Assembly (NCBI RefSeq): GCF_019972155.1
Contig: NZ_BOVL01000019.1
Span: 543,714-607,713, forward strand
From: Bradyrhizobium sp. RD5-C2
Lineage (GTDB): Bacteria > Pseudomonadota > Alphaproteobacteria > Rhizobiales > Xanthobacteraceae
Direction: 5' to 3'
Length of the DNA stretch: 64,000 bases
The notes under the pieces were generated by a model. It ran no database searches and was not told where the DNA came from. It saw nothing but the letters and a program-made list of their open reading frames with translations. Every line of letters starts with the position of its first letter. The first letter of the stretch is position 1. The translations under genes and the position numbers were made by a program. Shown in pieces: positions 38,813-47,831 of the stretch.

Positions 38813-39301
38813 ATGATCCAGGAGCCTTCAAATCGCGCCGGAAATGCCGCAGAGCACGCCGGGACCGAGGACGGCGGCGCCGAGCCATCGAGCGGCCTGA
38901 GCATCCGCGCGATGAACGTGCTGAAGGAGCTGTCGGTCGAGCTGACCGACGAACTGCCGCCGAAGCTCGGCTGGACACCATCCGACGACCTGCTGCGCCT
39001 GCTCACGGCGCGCCATCTGGCGACCGCGCGAAATTGCGGGCGGCAGACCATGCGCGAGATCATCGATTGGGCGGCGTCGCGCGGGATCTTGATCCCGGCA
39101 CCGCACCATACCGGCAAATCGCTGTCCGAAGTCTGGGGCAGTCTGGTCGAGCGAGCCTCGGCCGGCGATCTCACCAAGAGCGAGATCACCGAGGCGCTGG
39201 AGAAGTCGATCCGCCGCCGCAGCCCGCGGATTCCGGTCGCCTTCCAGATCGTCCTCCTGAAGATATTGAGTTCGAGCTACGATCACTGGCCGCAACCGTA
39301 A
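38813..39301 (+). CDS. RNA polymerase alpha-CTD-like DNA-binding protein
   Basis: This 162-residue protein has a disordered N-terminus (1-27) followed by a domain resembling the C-terminal domain of the RNA polymerase alpha subunit. LSIRAMNVLKEL and NCGRQTMREIIDWAASRGI align with the two helical segments of alpha-CTD. R32, N35, N74 and G76 match the E. coli DNA-contact residues R265, N268, N294 and G296. A 20-residue insertion separates the helices and a basic tail (SIRRRSPRIPVAF) follows. It is divergent from livK and next to a MarR gene, so a regulatory role at this locus is likely. ATG 38813 follows GAGGGG; the frame is open to 38708. Confidence 0.7.
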   Translation: MIQEPSNRAGNAAEHAGTEDGGAEPSSGLSIRAMNVLKELSVELTDELPPKLGWTPSDDLLRLLTARHLATARNCGRQTMREIIDWAASRGILIPAPHHTGKSLSEVWGSLVERASAGDLTKSEITEALEKSIRRRSPRIPVAFQIVLLKILSSSYDHWPQP

Positions 39302-39448
39302 TCTCGTCCCGCGCCGCGCCGCGCGATCGTCAAACCGTTGAAAACATGCGTGCAAAGCCCGCCGGTAGGATGGTCCGTCCGGCGCGGGCTTGGTAGCGTC
39401 GTCCGGCTCCTCCCATCAGGCGGAGCGCGCCAGCAGCGGGACGACGGA

Positions 39449-39916
39449 ATGCCTCAGGCCAAGCAGCGACCAACGGCAGTCGGAACCACCAAACGCAAGG
39501 CGGCGGGCGCGACGGTCGATTACGCGGCGCTGGCGCGGTTCCGCTACCAGCTGCGCAGCTTTCTCGCGTTCAGCGAGGAGGCGGCCCAGCAGGCCGGGTT
39601 GACACCGCAGCAGCACCAGGCGCTGCTCGCCATCAAGGGATTTTCCGGCGAGGAGCCGACCACCGTCGGCGATCTCGCACGCTATCTGCTGATCCGCCAC
39701 CACACCGCGGTCGAGCTGGTCAACCGGATGACGAAACTCGGGCTACTGACCCGGGCGGTCGATGCCGCCGACGGCCGGCGCGTGCTGGTGACCTTGACCG
39801 CGCAGGGCGAGCGCAAGCTACAGGCGCTGTCGAAGATTCACCTGGAGGAACTGACCACGGCCGGCCCGGCGCTCGGCAAGATCCTGCGCCACTTCAGGCA
39901 GTCGCAGAAGAAGTAG
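39449..39916 (+). CDS. MarR-family transcriptional regulator
   Basis: This 155-residue winged-helix protein has the recognition region LARYLLIRHHTAVELVNRM and the wing RAVDAADGRRVLVTLT. The N-terminal dimerisation helix contains FRYQLRSFLAFSEEAAQQAG. MarR proteins in this setting often sense aromatic acids and control nearby uptake genes; here the liv-like operon is the obvious candidate. The frame is open back to 39338, but ATG 39449 fits the family length. It lies 147 bp after the alpha-CTD-like gene. Confidence 0.88.
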   Translation: MPQAKQRPTAVGTTKRKAAGATVDYAALARFRYQLRSFLAFSEEAAQQAGLTPQQHQALLAIKGFSGEEPTTVGDLARYLLIRHHTAVELVNRMTKLGLLTRAVDAADGRRVLVTLTAQGERKLQALSKIHLEELTTAGPALGKILRHFRQSQKK

Positions 39917-39964
39917 CGCATGATCCGGAAAGGTGCGCAGCGGTTCTCCGAAGAGATCATGCGC
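39916..39964. repeat. Short palindromic repeat (GCGCATGATC ends)
   Basis: Perfect 10-bp inverted ends GCGCATGATC and GATCATGCGC enclose CGGAAAGGTGCGCAGCGG and TTCTCCGAAGA. It starts at the last base of the MarR stop codon and lies between this gene and the prfA stop. Confidence 0.75.
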
Positions 39965-39982
39965 CAGCGATAGATCGCGTTG

Positions 39983-41062
39983 TTATGCCGCCGCGCCCTG
40001 CGCCGCGAGCTGCGCGGCCTGGTGCTCGGTGGTCAGCGCGTCGATCAATTCGCCCAGCGCCTCGCCCGCGATCACCTGCGGCAGCTTGTAGAGCGTCAGG
40101 TTGATGCGGTGGTCGGTGACGCGTCCTTGCGGGAAATTGTAGGTGCGGATGCGCTCCGAGCGGTCGCCGGAGCCGACCTTTTCCTTGCGGTCGGCGGAGC
40201 GTGCGGCGTCGACCCGCTGGCGCTCGGCGTCATAGATGCGCGAGCGGAGGATGTTCATCGCCGACGCCCGGTTTTTGTGCTGCGAGCGACTGTCCTGCAT
40301 CATCACCACGATGCCGGTCGGCAGGTGGGTGATGCGGATCGCGGACTCGGTCTTGTTGACGTGCTGACCGCCGGCGCCGCCGGCGCGCATGGTCTCGATC
40401 CGCAAGTCCGTATCCTTGATGTCGACGTCGACGTCCTCGACCTCGGGCAGCACGGCAACCGTGGCGGCCGAGGTGTGGATCCGGCCCTGTGTCTCGGTGT
40501 CGGGCACGCGCTGCACGCGGTGCACGCCGGACTCGAATTTCAGCTTGGCGAAGGCGCCGCGGCCCTGCACCTCGGCGATGATTTCCTTGAAGCCGCCGAC
40601 GGTGCCTTCGCTCGCCGAGATCACCTCGACCTTCCAGCCCTGCAAGGCCGCGAAGCGCTCATACATCCGGAACAGGTCGCCGGCGAACAGCGAGGCCTCG
40701 TCGCCGCCGGTGCCGGCGCGGATTTCCAGCACCACGTTGCGGTCGTCCATCGCGTCCTTCGGCAATAGCGCGACGCGGATCTTCTGCTCGAGATCGCCGA
40801 TCCGCGCCTGCAGCGTTTCCATCTCGGCTTCCGCCATGCTGCGCATCTCGGGATCGGTCCCGGCATCGGCCAGCAACGCCTCGGTGTCGGTGAGCTCCGA
40901 CCGTGCAGAGCGATAGAGCTTCACGGCATCGATCAGCGGATTGAGCTCGGCGAGCTCGCGCGTGATCGCGACGTAGCGCTCGGAGTTGACCTGGCCGAGC
41001 AACTCGGCCTCGAGCGAGGCGTGATGGGCGAGCAGGACGTCGAGTTTGGCTTCGGGTAGCAT
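39983..41062 (-). CDS. prfA: Peptide chain release factor 1
   Basis: RF1 terminates translation at UAA and UAG. The 359-residue protein has the codon-recognition PxT motif as PDT (187-189, in RVPDTETQGRIHTS) and the catalytic GGQ at 231-233 (GGAGGQHVNK), the target of PrmC methylation. It lies just downstream of ptsP. The usual partner prmC is not adjacent but follows about 6.9 kb later. Confidence 0.98.
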   Translation of the reverse strand: MLPEAKLDVLLAHHASLEAELLGQVNSERYVAITRELAELNPLIDAVKLYRSARSELTDTEALLADAGTDPEMRSMAEAEMETLQARIGDLEQKIRVALLPKDAMDDRNVVLEIRAGTGGDEASLFAGDLFRMYERFAALQGWKVEVISASEGTVGGFKEIIAEVQGRGAFAKLKFESGVHRVQRVPDTETQGRIHTSAATVAVLPEVEDVDVDIKDTDLRIETMRAGGAGGQHVNKTESAIRITHLPTGIVVMMQDSRSQHKNRASAMNILRSRIYDAERQRVDAARSADRKEKVGSGDRSERIRTYNFPQGRVTDHRINLTLYKLPQVIAGEALGELIDALTTEHQAAQLAAQGAAA

Positions 41063-41119
41063 GGCGGAGTCTCGAATTGCTGAAAGCGCGAGGGGGTGGC
41101 AGCGGCGACGGCAGCGTCG

Positions 41120-43387
41120 CTACAAGGCCAGCCCCTCGGTTTCCGCAAACTTCGTCAGCGCCCCGCGGATCGAGACGCTGCCGACCGGCGCGTCCAGCAG
41201 CGGATTGATCATCGCCTCGGCCTTCTTGGCGTCGAGGTCGAGGATCAGCGCCTTGACGGGGCCGTGGGCGGTTGCCGATAGTGAAAGCGAGCGATAGCCG
41301 AGCGCGATCAGCGCCAGCGCGCCGATCGGCTTCGACGCCATCTCGCCGCACAGCGAGGCGGCTTTCTTCGCGGTGTTGGCCTTGCGCACGATGTCGCGCA
41401 GCGCGCGCAGGATCGGCGCCGACAGGGTGTCGAAACGTTCCGAGACCTTGGCATTGCCGCGGTCGACCGCGAACAGGAACTGGAACAGGTCGTTGGAGCC
41501 GACCGAGACGAAGTCGACCTTCTTCAGCAGCTCGTCGAGCTGGTAGAGCAGGGCCGGTACCTCGACCATGGTGCCGATATCGATCCGCTCGGGCAGCGAA
41601 TGGCCGTGCTGGCGCAGATAGGTCAGCTCGCGTTCGACGATCGCCTTGGCCTGGTCGAACTCGGTGATGTCGGAGATCATCGGGAACATGATCTTCAGGG
41701 CACGGCCGCCGCCGGCGCGCAGCAGCGCGCGGATCTGGCCGCGCAGCAGGCCGGGGCGGTCGAGGCCGAGCCGGATCGCGCGCCAGCCGAGCGCGGGATT
41801 TTCCTCGACCACGGTCTCCATGTAGGGCAACGCCTTGTCGCCGCCGATGTCGAGCGTGCGGAAGGTGACGGGCTTGGCGCCCGCGGCATCGAGCACGGTG
41901 CGGTACAGCGCGAGCTGGTCGCTCGAACGCGGCAGGCTCGGGCTCACCATGAACTGCAATTCGGTACGGAACAGGCCGATGCCGGCGCTGCCGGTGTCCT
42001 CGATATGCGGCAGGTCGATGGTCAGGCCGGCATTGATCAGGAGCTCGATCGGCTGGCCGTCCTTGGTCACGCAAGGCTTGTCGCGCAGCGCCGAATATTG
42101 CGCCTGCCGCCGCGCCCGGAACCGGACGCGCTCGGCATAAGCGGATTCGATCTCGGCGGAGGGGCGGACATAGATCTCGCCGGAAATGCCGTCGACGATG
42201 ATGGCATCGCCCGGATCGGCGATGCCGGGTGCGTTGGGCACCTCGCCGACCGCGGGAATGCCGAGCGCGCGCGCCACGATCGAGACGTGGGAATTCGCGG
42301 TGCCTTCCTCCAGCACCAGGCCGCGCAGCCGCTTGCGGTCATAGTCGAGCAGCGCCGCGGGGCCCATCGCGCGGGCGATCAGGATGGCGTTGTCGGGCAG
42401 CTGCTCGCGCGTCGGCGCATGGTCCTGGCCGACCAGTTGCCGCATCAGGCGATGGCCGAGATCCTCGAGATCGTGCAGGCGGTCGCGCAGGTAAGGATCG
42501 GTCGAGCGCAGCATGCGCGCGCGGGTGTCGGACTGCACGCGTTCGACCGCGGCTTCCGCGGTGAGGCCGGTGGCGACCGCCTCATGCAGCTTGTGCGACC
42601 AGCCCTGGTCGTTGGCGAACATGCGATAGGCTTCCAGCACCTCGCGATGCTCGCCGCCCTCGGCGACGTCGCCGCGCTCCAGCATGCGGTCGAGATCGGC
42701 GCGCAGATTGGCGAGCGCCGTGTCGAGCCGCTTGATCTCCTTCGGCAGGTCCTCGGCGATGTAGTTGGTGATGACGACGCGCGGCTCGTGCAGCACGACA
42801 TGGCCGAGCGCGATGCCGTCGGAGAGCACCGCGCCGGTCTTGTGCAGCGAGTGCCGCGCGGCGGGCTCGGCGCCGGGCTGGGCCAGCGCGGCCAACTCGC
42901 CCGAGGCGATCATCTCCGCCAGCACCATAGCGGTGGTCTGCAGCGCCTCGACCTCTTCCTCGACATAGGTGCGCTTGGCGCGGTTCTGCACCACGAGCAC
43001 GCCGAGCGTATTGCCCGCGCGCAGGATCGGCACGCCGAGGAACGAGTGGTAAATCTCTTCGCCGGTTTCCGGGCGGTAGGCGAAGGCGGGATGGCTTTGC
43101 GCGTCGGAGAGATTGAGCGGCGTCGCCTCGCTGGCGACAAGGCCGACCAGGCCCTCATGCGCGCTCAGCACGGTGCGGTGCACGGCGTCGCGGTTCAGAC
43201 CTTCGGTGGCGTAGAGCTCGAGTGTGTTGTCGATGCGCAGCACGTAGCAGGAGCAGACCTCGGCCACCATGTTGGCCGCGATCAGCACCACGATCTTGTC
43301 GAGGCGTTCCTGGGCGGAGACTTGCTCCGCCATGGTTTCGCGGAGCCGTCTCAACAGGACGCGGGGGCCTCCCGACGCGCTCCGCAT
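41120..43387 (-). CDS. ptsP: Nitrogen phosphotransferase enzyme I (EI-Ntr)
   Basis: This 755-residue phosphoenolpyruvate-protein phosphotransferase starts the PTS-Ntr phosphorelay (EI-Ntr to NPr to EIIA-Ntr), which links nitrogen status to K+ and PHB regulation. An N-terminal GAF domain (about 28-165) precedes the EI core. The phosphorylated histidine is H368 in GTANSHVSIVARAL. The PEP-binding barrel contains LFRTELQFM, MFPMISDITEF and GSNDLFQFLFAVDR, with the C-terminal SLCGEMA cysteine. ATG 43387 follows GGGAGGG. It lies between lysC and prfA. Confidence 0.95.
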   Translation of the reverse strand: MRSASGGPRVLLRRLRETMAEQVSAQERLDKIVVLIAANMVAEVCSCYVLRIDNTLELYATEGLNRDAVHRTVLSAHEGLVGLVASEATPLNLSDAQSHPAFAYRPETGEEIYHSFLGVPILRAGNTLGVLVVQNRAKRTYVEEEVEALQTTAMVLAEMIASGELAALAQPGAEPAARHSLHKTGAVLSDGIALGHVVLHEPRVVITNYIAEDLPKEIKRLDTALANLRADLDRMLERGDVAEGGEHREVLEAYRMFANDQGWSHKLHEAVATGLTAEAAVERVQSDTRARMLRSTDPYLRDRLHDLEDLGHRLMRQLVGQDHAPTREQLPDNAILIARAMGPAALLDYDRKRLRGLVLEEGTANSHVSIVARALGIPAVGEVPNAPGIADPGDAIIVDGISGEIYVRPSAEIESAYAERVRFRARRQAQYSALRDKPCVTKDGQPIELLINAGLTIDLPHIEDTGSAGIGLFRTELQFMVSPSLPRSSDQLALYRTVLDAAGAKPVTFRTLDIGGDKALPYMETVVEENPALGWRAIRLGLDRPGLLRGQIRALLRAGGGRALKIMFPMISDITEFDQAKAIVERELTYLRQHGHSLPERIDIGTMVEVPALLYQLDELLKKVDFVSVGSNDLFQFLFAVDRGNAKVSERFDTLSAPILRALRDIVRKANTAKKAASLCGEMASKPIGALALIALGYRSLSLSATAHGPVKALILDLDAKKAEAMINPLLDAPVGSVSIRGALTKFAETEGLAL

Positions 43388-43517
43388 GTGCTTCAGTCCC
43401 TCCCCACGAGGCCGGCGCACCGGGCCGGACGGCCGTTGGCGCAAAACTCGTCAAAAACAACAATTTTAGTCATTCGGCGTCGCCGCTCGCGCCAGTTCCC
43501 GCCGATTCGGGATCGCA

Positions 43518-43536
43518 CAAACTGTGCCACAGTTTG
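43518..43536. promoter_or_regulatory. Perfect 9-bp dyad upstream of ptsP
   Basis: CAAACTGTG-C-CACAGTTTG is an exact inverted repeat with a single-base centre, 131 bp before the ptsP start. There is no T-run, so an operator is more likely than a terminator. The cognate protein is unknown. Confidence 0.5.
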
Positions 43537-43716
43537 CGACAGCCCACCTGACTGGCCGTATAGCCAATCAAGGCTCGCTTTGCCAAGCAAAACGCCTGCC
43601 AGTAGCAAATAACGTCTGCGTCAGCCCTATGCTGCGCCCGCTAAGAGAAATTCTAACTCCGGGATGTGGGTACCGGAGGACGGCTTGTTCCCCTGGGAGG
43701 GGCGGGGTCTATCCAC

Positions 43717-43824
43717 CCGTCATTCCGGGGCTCGCGAAGCGAGAGCCCGGAATCCATCGGGCCCCAGCCCCCACGGTGAAATGGATTCCGGGCTTGCGCC
43801 AAGTGGCGCGCCCCGGAATGACGG
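43717..43824. repeat. Palindromic intergenic repeat (CCGTCATTCCGG family)
   Basis: The left arm CCGTCATTCCGGGGCTCGCG, with GAGAGCCCGGAATCCAT, and the right arm ATGGATTCCGGGCTTGCG ... CCCCGGAATGACGG form a two-level inverted repeat downstream of lysC. Confidence 0.8.
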
Positions 43825-43834
43825 GAGCTAGGTC

Positions 43835-45091
43835 CTACGCCTGATCCAGCCCGTACAGCGTGTGCAGTGTGCGGACCGCGAGTTCGGTGTAGGCGGCGTC
43901 GATCAGGACCGAGAACTTGATCTCGGAGGTGGTGATGGCGCGGATGTTGATGTTGCGCTCGGACAGCGCCTTGAACGCCTTCGCGGCGACACCGGCATGG
44001 CTGCGCATGCCGCTGCCGATCACCGAGACCTTGGCGACGTCGGTCGCGGTATCGAGCCTGACGTAGCCGATCTTGGCCTTGGCGGCGGTGATGGTGTCCT
44101 TGGCGCGGTTGTAGTCGGTGGCCGGCACGGTGAAGGTGAGGTCGGTGGTCTTGCCGTCCTCCGACACGTTCTGCACGATCATGTCGACGTTGATGTTGGC
44201 ATCCGCGAGCGGCCCGAAGATCGCCGCGGCGACGCCGGGCTTGTCCTCGATCTGGCGCACGGAAATCTGGGCTTCGTCCTTGGAGAAGGCGATGCCGGTG
44301 ACGACGTGCATTTCCATGATTTCCTCCTCGCTGCAGATCAGCGTGCCCGGCGGCTGGTTGGCGTGCGGGTCGATATCCTCTGGCTTGTCGAAGCTGGAGC
44401 GCACGAAGATCGGCATGTTGTGCACCATGCCGAGTTCCACCGAGCGAACCTGCAGCACCTTGGCGCCCTGCGAGGCCAGCTCCAGCATGTCCTCGAATGC
44501 GATCTTGTCGAGCCGGCGCGCCTTCGGCACCACGCGCGGGTCGGTGGTGTAGACGCCGTCGACGTCGGTGTAGATGTCGCAGCGGTCGGCCTTCAGCGCA
44601 GCCGCGATCGCCACCGCTGAGGTGTCCGAACCGCCGCGGCCGAGCGTGGTGATGCGGCCGGTCTGCGGATTGATGCCCTGGAAGCCGGCGATGACAGCGA
44701 CTTCCTTGCGCTCCTTGAAGCGGTCGATGATCTCGCTGCCGTCGATATCGAGGATGCGCGCCGAAGCGTGCGCGTCTGAGGTCTTGATCGGGATCTGCCA
44801 GCCCTGCCAGGAGCGCGCCTGGATGCCGATGCCCTGCAGCACGATCGCAAGCAGGCCCGAGGTGACCTGTTCGCCGGAGGCGACCACCGCGTCATATTCG
44901 CGCGCGTCGTGCATCGGCGAGGCCTCGGTGCACCAGCCCACCAGTTCGTTGGTCTTGCCGGACATCGCGGAGACGACGACGGCGACCTGGTGGCCGGCGT
45001 CGACCTCGCGCTTCACGTGCTGGGCGACGTTGCGGATACGATCGATATTGGCGACGGACGTACCGCCGAATTTCATCACGAGGCGGCCCAT
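43835..45091 (-). CDS. lysC: Aspartate kinase
   Basis: This 418-residue enzyme phosphorylates aspartate in the first step of lysine, threonine and methionine synthesis. The kinase motif KFGGTSVA is at 7-14 and the aspartate-binding GRGGSDTSAVA near residue 150. Two ACT domains occupy the C-terminal 150 residues (VTGIAFSKDEAQISVRQ and VSVIGSGMRSHAGVAAKAF), where lysine or threonine feedback acts. It is divergent from the PH-domain gene. Confidence 0.97.
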   Translation of the reverse strand: MGRLVMKFGGTSVANIDRIRNVAQHVKREVDAGHQVAVVVSAMSGKTNELVGWCTEASPMHDAREYDAVVASGEQVTSGLLAIVLQGIGIQARSWQGWQIPIKTSDAHASARILDIDGSEIIDRFKERKEVAVIAGFQGINPQTGRITTLGRGGSDTSAVAIAAALKADRCDIYTDVDGVYTTDPRVVPKARRLDKIAFEDMLELASQGAKVLQVRSVELGMVHNMPIFVRSSFDKPEDIDPHANQPPGTLICSEEEIMEMHVVTGIAFSKDEAQISVRQIEDKPGVAAAIFGPLADANINVDMIVQNVSEDGKTTDLTFTVPATDYNRAKDTITAAKAKIGYVRLDTATDVAKVSVIGSGMRSHAGVAAKAFKALSERNINIRAITTSEIKFSVLIDAAYTELAVRTLHTLYGLDQA

Positions 45092-45301
45092 GACGACGCG
45101 TCTATTCCTTTAAGAGGATAAGTAGGTTAACCCACGCCGAAAACCGCAAGCGCGGGCACCGAAAGGCGCGTATACATAGCGCCGCGCCCGGGGGCAAGCC
45201 GGTTGGTAGGGGTCCCCGGAAGGTCTTTTGGGGGTGTTTTGCCGGTTGCCGGCGGGCTGTTGCGCAAGGGTGACTCGCGGGTAATTCGAAGGCGGGATTG
45301 G

Positions 45302-45769
45302 ATGGGACGCTATATCGACGAAATCCTGCAGCCCGGCGAGAAGCTGCTGTATTCCACCAATGCGCACTGGATGTTCTATCTGCCGGCGATCGCGGCCTGG
45401 ATCGTGGTGCTGGTGCTGCTGATCCTGTCCCGGATGACGACGGTCGACGCCCTGGTGCTGGCCTGCCTGGCGGCCGCCGCCGTGGTCGCGGTCGCGGCGC
45501 TGTACTGGACCGGCGCGGCCTGGTTCCATCGCTGGACCACGGAAACCGACGTCACCAATTTCCGCGTGGTGCACAAGAGCGGCTTCATCAAGCGGCGCAC
45601 CTTCGAGATGAGCCTCGACAAGGTCGAGAGCGTCGACGTCAACCAGAGCATCATGGGGCGCCTGCTCAATTATGGCGACGTCACCATCCGCGGCGTCGGC
45701 GAGGGCATCGAGACCATCAAGACCATCGCCTCGCCGCTGGCGTTCCGCAATTCGATCACCGCGCGATAG
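45302..45769 (+). CDS. Bacterial PH-domain membrane protein
   Basis: This 155-residue protein has two membrane helices (about 23-45 and 50-72) followed by a bPH2-type PH domain with TETDVTNFRVVHKSGF and SIMGRLLNYGDVTIRGVGEG. The family is widespread but its function is not well established. ATG 45302 is chosen because the protein then starts at the conserved MGRYIDEILQPGEKLLY. It lies 14 bases upstream of ubiG, so they probably form an operon. Confidence 0.88.
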   Translation: MGRYIDEILQPGEKLLYSTNAHWMFYLPAIAAWIVVLVLLILSRMTTVDALVLACLAAAAVVAVAALYWTGAAWFHRWTTETDVTNFRVVHKSGFIKRRTFEMSLDKVESVDVNQSIMGRLLNYGDVTIRGVGEGIETIKTIASPLAFRNSITAR

Positions 45770-45783
45770 GGGCGCGCGCAATC

Positions 45784-46554
45784 ATGACTACGCAAACAAC
45801 TGTTTCAAATTCCTCCGCCAATGCCTTCGCCCACTCGGTCGATCCGGCCGAGGTCGCGAAATTCTCAAAACTGTCGGATGAATGGTGGGATCCGCGCGGC
45901 AAGATGGCGCCGCTGCACAAGATCAATCCGCTGCGCCTGACCTATATCCGCGACGCCGCCTGCCGCAAGTTCGAGCGCAACGCCAAGAGCCTGAGCTGCC
46001 TGTCCGGCCTGCGCCTGCTCGACATCGGCTGCGGCGCCGGCCTCTTGTGCGAGCCGTTCACGCGGCTCGGCGCCCAGGTGATCGGGATCGATCCGTCCGC
46101 CACCAACATCGCAGCCGCGAAGTTGCACGCCGACAAGGGGCACCTGTCGATCGACTACCGCTGCACCACGATCGAGGACATGGACGTCCGCGAGCGCTTC
46201 GACATCGTGCTGGCGATGGAGGTGGTCGAGCACGTCGTCGACGTCGGCGCCTTCATCAAGCGCTGCGCCGTCATGCTCAAGCCCGGCGGGCTGATGGTGG
46301 TCTCGACCTTGAACCGCAACTGGAAGAGCTTTGCGCTGGCGATCGTCGGTGCCGAATACGTGCTGCGCTGGCTGCCGCGCGGTACCCATGAGTGGAGCAA
46401 GTTCGTCACCCCCGCCGAGCTCGAACGCTATCTCGGCGACGTCAATCTCACCGTCACCGAACAGGCCGGCGTGGTCTACAACCCGCTCGCCGACAAATGG
46501 AGCGTCTCGTCCGACATGGACGTGAACTACATGGTGGTGGCGGAGGAGACGTGA
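45784..46554 (+). CDS. ubiG: Ubiquinone biosynthesis O-methyltransferase
   Basis: UbiG performs both O-methylations of ubiquinone synthesis. The 256-residue protein has FSKLSDEWWDPRGKMAPLHK near residue 27, the SAM loop LLDIGCGAGLLCEPF (78-92), DIVLAMEVVEHV, and the UbiG-typical NRNWKSFALAIVGAEY and TLN segments. It is peripheral to the membrane in known cases. It follows the PH-domain gene closely on the plus strand. Confidence 0.96.
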   Translation: MTTQTTVSNSSANAFAHSVDPAEVAKFSKLSDEWWDPRGKMAPLHKINPLRLTYIRDAACRKFERNAKSLSCLSGLRLLDIGCGAGLLCEPFTRLGAQVIGIDPSATNIAAAKLHADKGHLSIDYRCTTIEDMDVRERFDIVLAMEVVEHVVDVGAFIKRCAVMLKPGGLMVVSTLNRNWKSFALAIVGAEYVLRWLPRGTHEWSKFVTPAELERYLGDVNLTVTEQAGVVYNPLADKWSVSSDMDVNYMVVAEET

Positions 46555-46586
46555 GCTGAAGCCACGGTCTCGGCCACACAATAGGT

Positions 46587-46758
46587 GTCGTCCCTGCGAA
46601 AGCAGGGACCCATAACCACCGGCCCCGGTTGTTGAGCGCGATCTCAGTTCAGGAGCTGCTTCCGAATCCGATCGACACCATCCGTCTCGTCGCCCGTTCA
46701 ACCATCGTGCCTCAAACCACTCCCTGTGGTTATGGGTCCCTGCTTTCGCAGGGACGAC
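46587..46758. repeat. Palindromic intergenic repeat (GTCGTCC..GGACGAC family)
   Basis: Outer arms GTCGTCCCTGCGAAAGCAGG and CCTGCTTTCGCAGGGACGAC are exact complements, with GACCCATAACCAC and GTGGTTATGGGTC inside. This is the most complete copy of the family in the window. Confidence 0.85.
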
Positions 46759-46872
46759 AGTGAGTTTGTGGCTCGAGCGCAATCCAGTCATGCGCCGTTT
46801 CGATTGACCGCATTCGTCGCGCCGGGCACGCTGCGCGCGTACTCCCGCCCCGGCGCACTTTCCTCATCCCGC

Positions 46873-47772
46873 ATGTTCACCATCGCCTCGCTCTGGATCC
46901 CCTTCACCATCGTCGCTGCGTTCGGGCAGGTGGCGCGCAATGCGATGCAGCGGCATCTGACCGGGCCGCTGGGGACCTGGGGCGCGACCAATATCCGTTT
47001 CCTGTTCGGCCTGCCGTTCGCGGTGGTGTTCTTCGCGCTGGCGGTGCTGCTGACCGGCGATCGCCTGCCGTGGCCGGCGGCGTCGTTCTGGCCGTGGCTG
47101 TTGTCCGGCGCGCTCAGCCAGATCGTCGGCACCGGCTTCATGCTGCTGGCGATGAACGACCGCTCCTTCGTGGTGACCACGGCCTATATGAAGACCGAGG
47201 CGATCCAGACCGCGATCTTCGGCTTCATCTTCCTCGGCGACCATCTGACGACGCCCAAGGTGATCGCGATCGTGATCGCGACCATCGGCGTTGTCGTCAC
47301 CGCGCTGCGGCCTGGCGGGCAGAAGAGTTTTGCCGATTTGCGCCCGACTGTGCTCGGCCTCGGCGCCGCCGCGGTGTTCGCGATCTCGGCGGTGAGTTTT
47401 CGCGGCGCCATCATTGCCGTGCCCGGCGTCTCGTTTGTGACGGCGGCCTCCTACACGCTGATGTGGAGCCTGTTCGTCCAGACGCTGATCCTGTCGGTCT
47501 ATCTGCTGCTGCGCGCGCCCGACGTGCTGCGAAAGATTCTCGGCCTGTGGCGGCCCTCGATGTTCGCGGGCTTCATGGGCGCGTTCTCCTCGCAGTTCTG
47601 GTTCCTGGCGTTCGCGCTCACCGCCGCCGCCAACGTGCGCACGCTGGCGCTGATCGAGGTGCTGTTCGCGCAGGGCGTGGCCTATTTCTCGCTCAAGCAG
47701 CCGTTCTCGCTGCGCGAGGTGATCGGCATCGTCCTGATCGTGATCGGCGTCGCGCTGCTGATCGCCGCGTAA
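46873..47772 (+). CDS. DMT-superfamily (EamA) transporter
   Basis: This 299-residue protein has ten membrane helices in two EamA repeats. The N-terminus reads WIPFTIVAAFGQVARNAMQR and the C-terminal half contains SLKQPFSLREVIGIVLIVIG. The ATG at 46873 matches the usual start; the frame is open through the preceding repeat, which is not expected to be coding. The substrate is unknown. Confidence 0.87.
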   Translation: MFTIASLWIPFTIVAAFGQVARNAMQRHLTGPLGTWGATNIRFLFGLPFAVVFFALAVLLTGDRLPWPAASFWPWLLSGALSQIVGTGFMLLAMNDRSFVVTTAYMKTEAIQTAIFGFIFLGDHLTTPKVIAIVIATIGVVVTALRPGGQKSFADLRPTVLGLGAAAVFAISAVSFRGAIIAVPGVSFVTAASYTLMWSLFVQTLILSVYLLLRAPDVLRKILGLWRPSMFAGFMGAFSSQFWFLAFALTAAANVRTLALIEVLFAQGVAYFSLKQPFSLREVIGIVLIVIGVALLIAA

Positions 47773-47784
47773 GCTCTTGTTTGA

Positions 47785-47829
47785 CGCGTTTTCTTCACGC
47801 GAACCGGTAGCCACTTCGCTCGAAAACGC
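47785..47829. repeat. Inverted partial copy of the GAGCGTTTTCGAGCGAAG repeat
   Basis: GCGTTTTCTTCACGCGAACC and ACTTCGCTCGAAAACGC are the reverse complement of the first part of the element at 12792. It separates two convergent transporter genes. Confidence 0.7.
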
Positions 47830-47831
47830 TA

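Larger units (their letters stand above)
43388..43834. other. 447-bp lysC-ptsP intergenic region
   Basis: No credible gene is visible. It holds a perfect 19-bp dyad (43518-43536) and a large palindromic repeat (43717-43824). The remaining sequence near 43600-43670 is less G+C-rich and could hold the ptsP promoter. Confidence 0.5.

Noticed and set aside
43393..43608. A 71-codon minus-strand frame overlapping the ptsP leader.
   Set aside because: There is no Shine-Dalgarno sequence. Half of it is hydrophobic and half arginine-rich, and it contains the perfect 19-bp dyad.
41600..43612. A 670-codon open frame antisense to ptsP.
   Set aside because: It is a shadow of a gene with complete EI-Ntr motifs.
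46726..46872. Upstream extension of the DMT transporter gene by 49 codons.
   Set aside because: The extension would be translated from a palindromic repeat, and the protein has its normal N-terminus at 46873.
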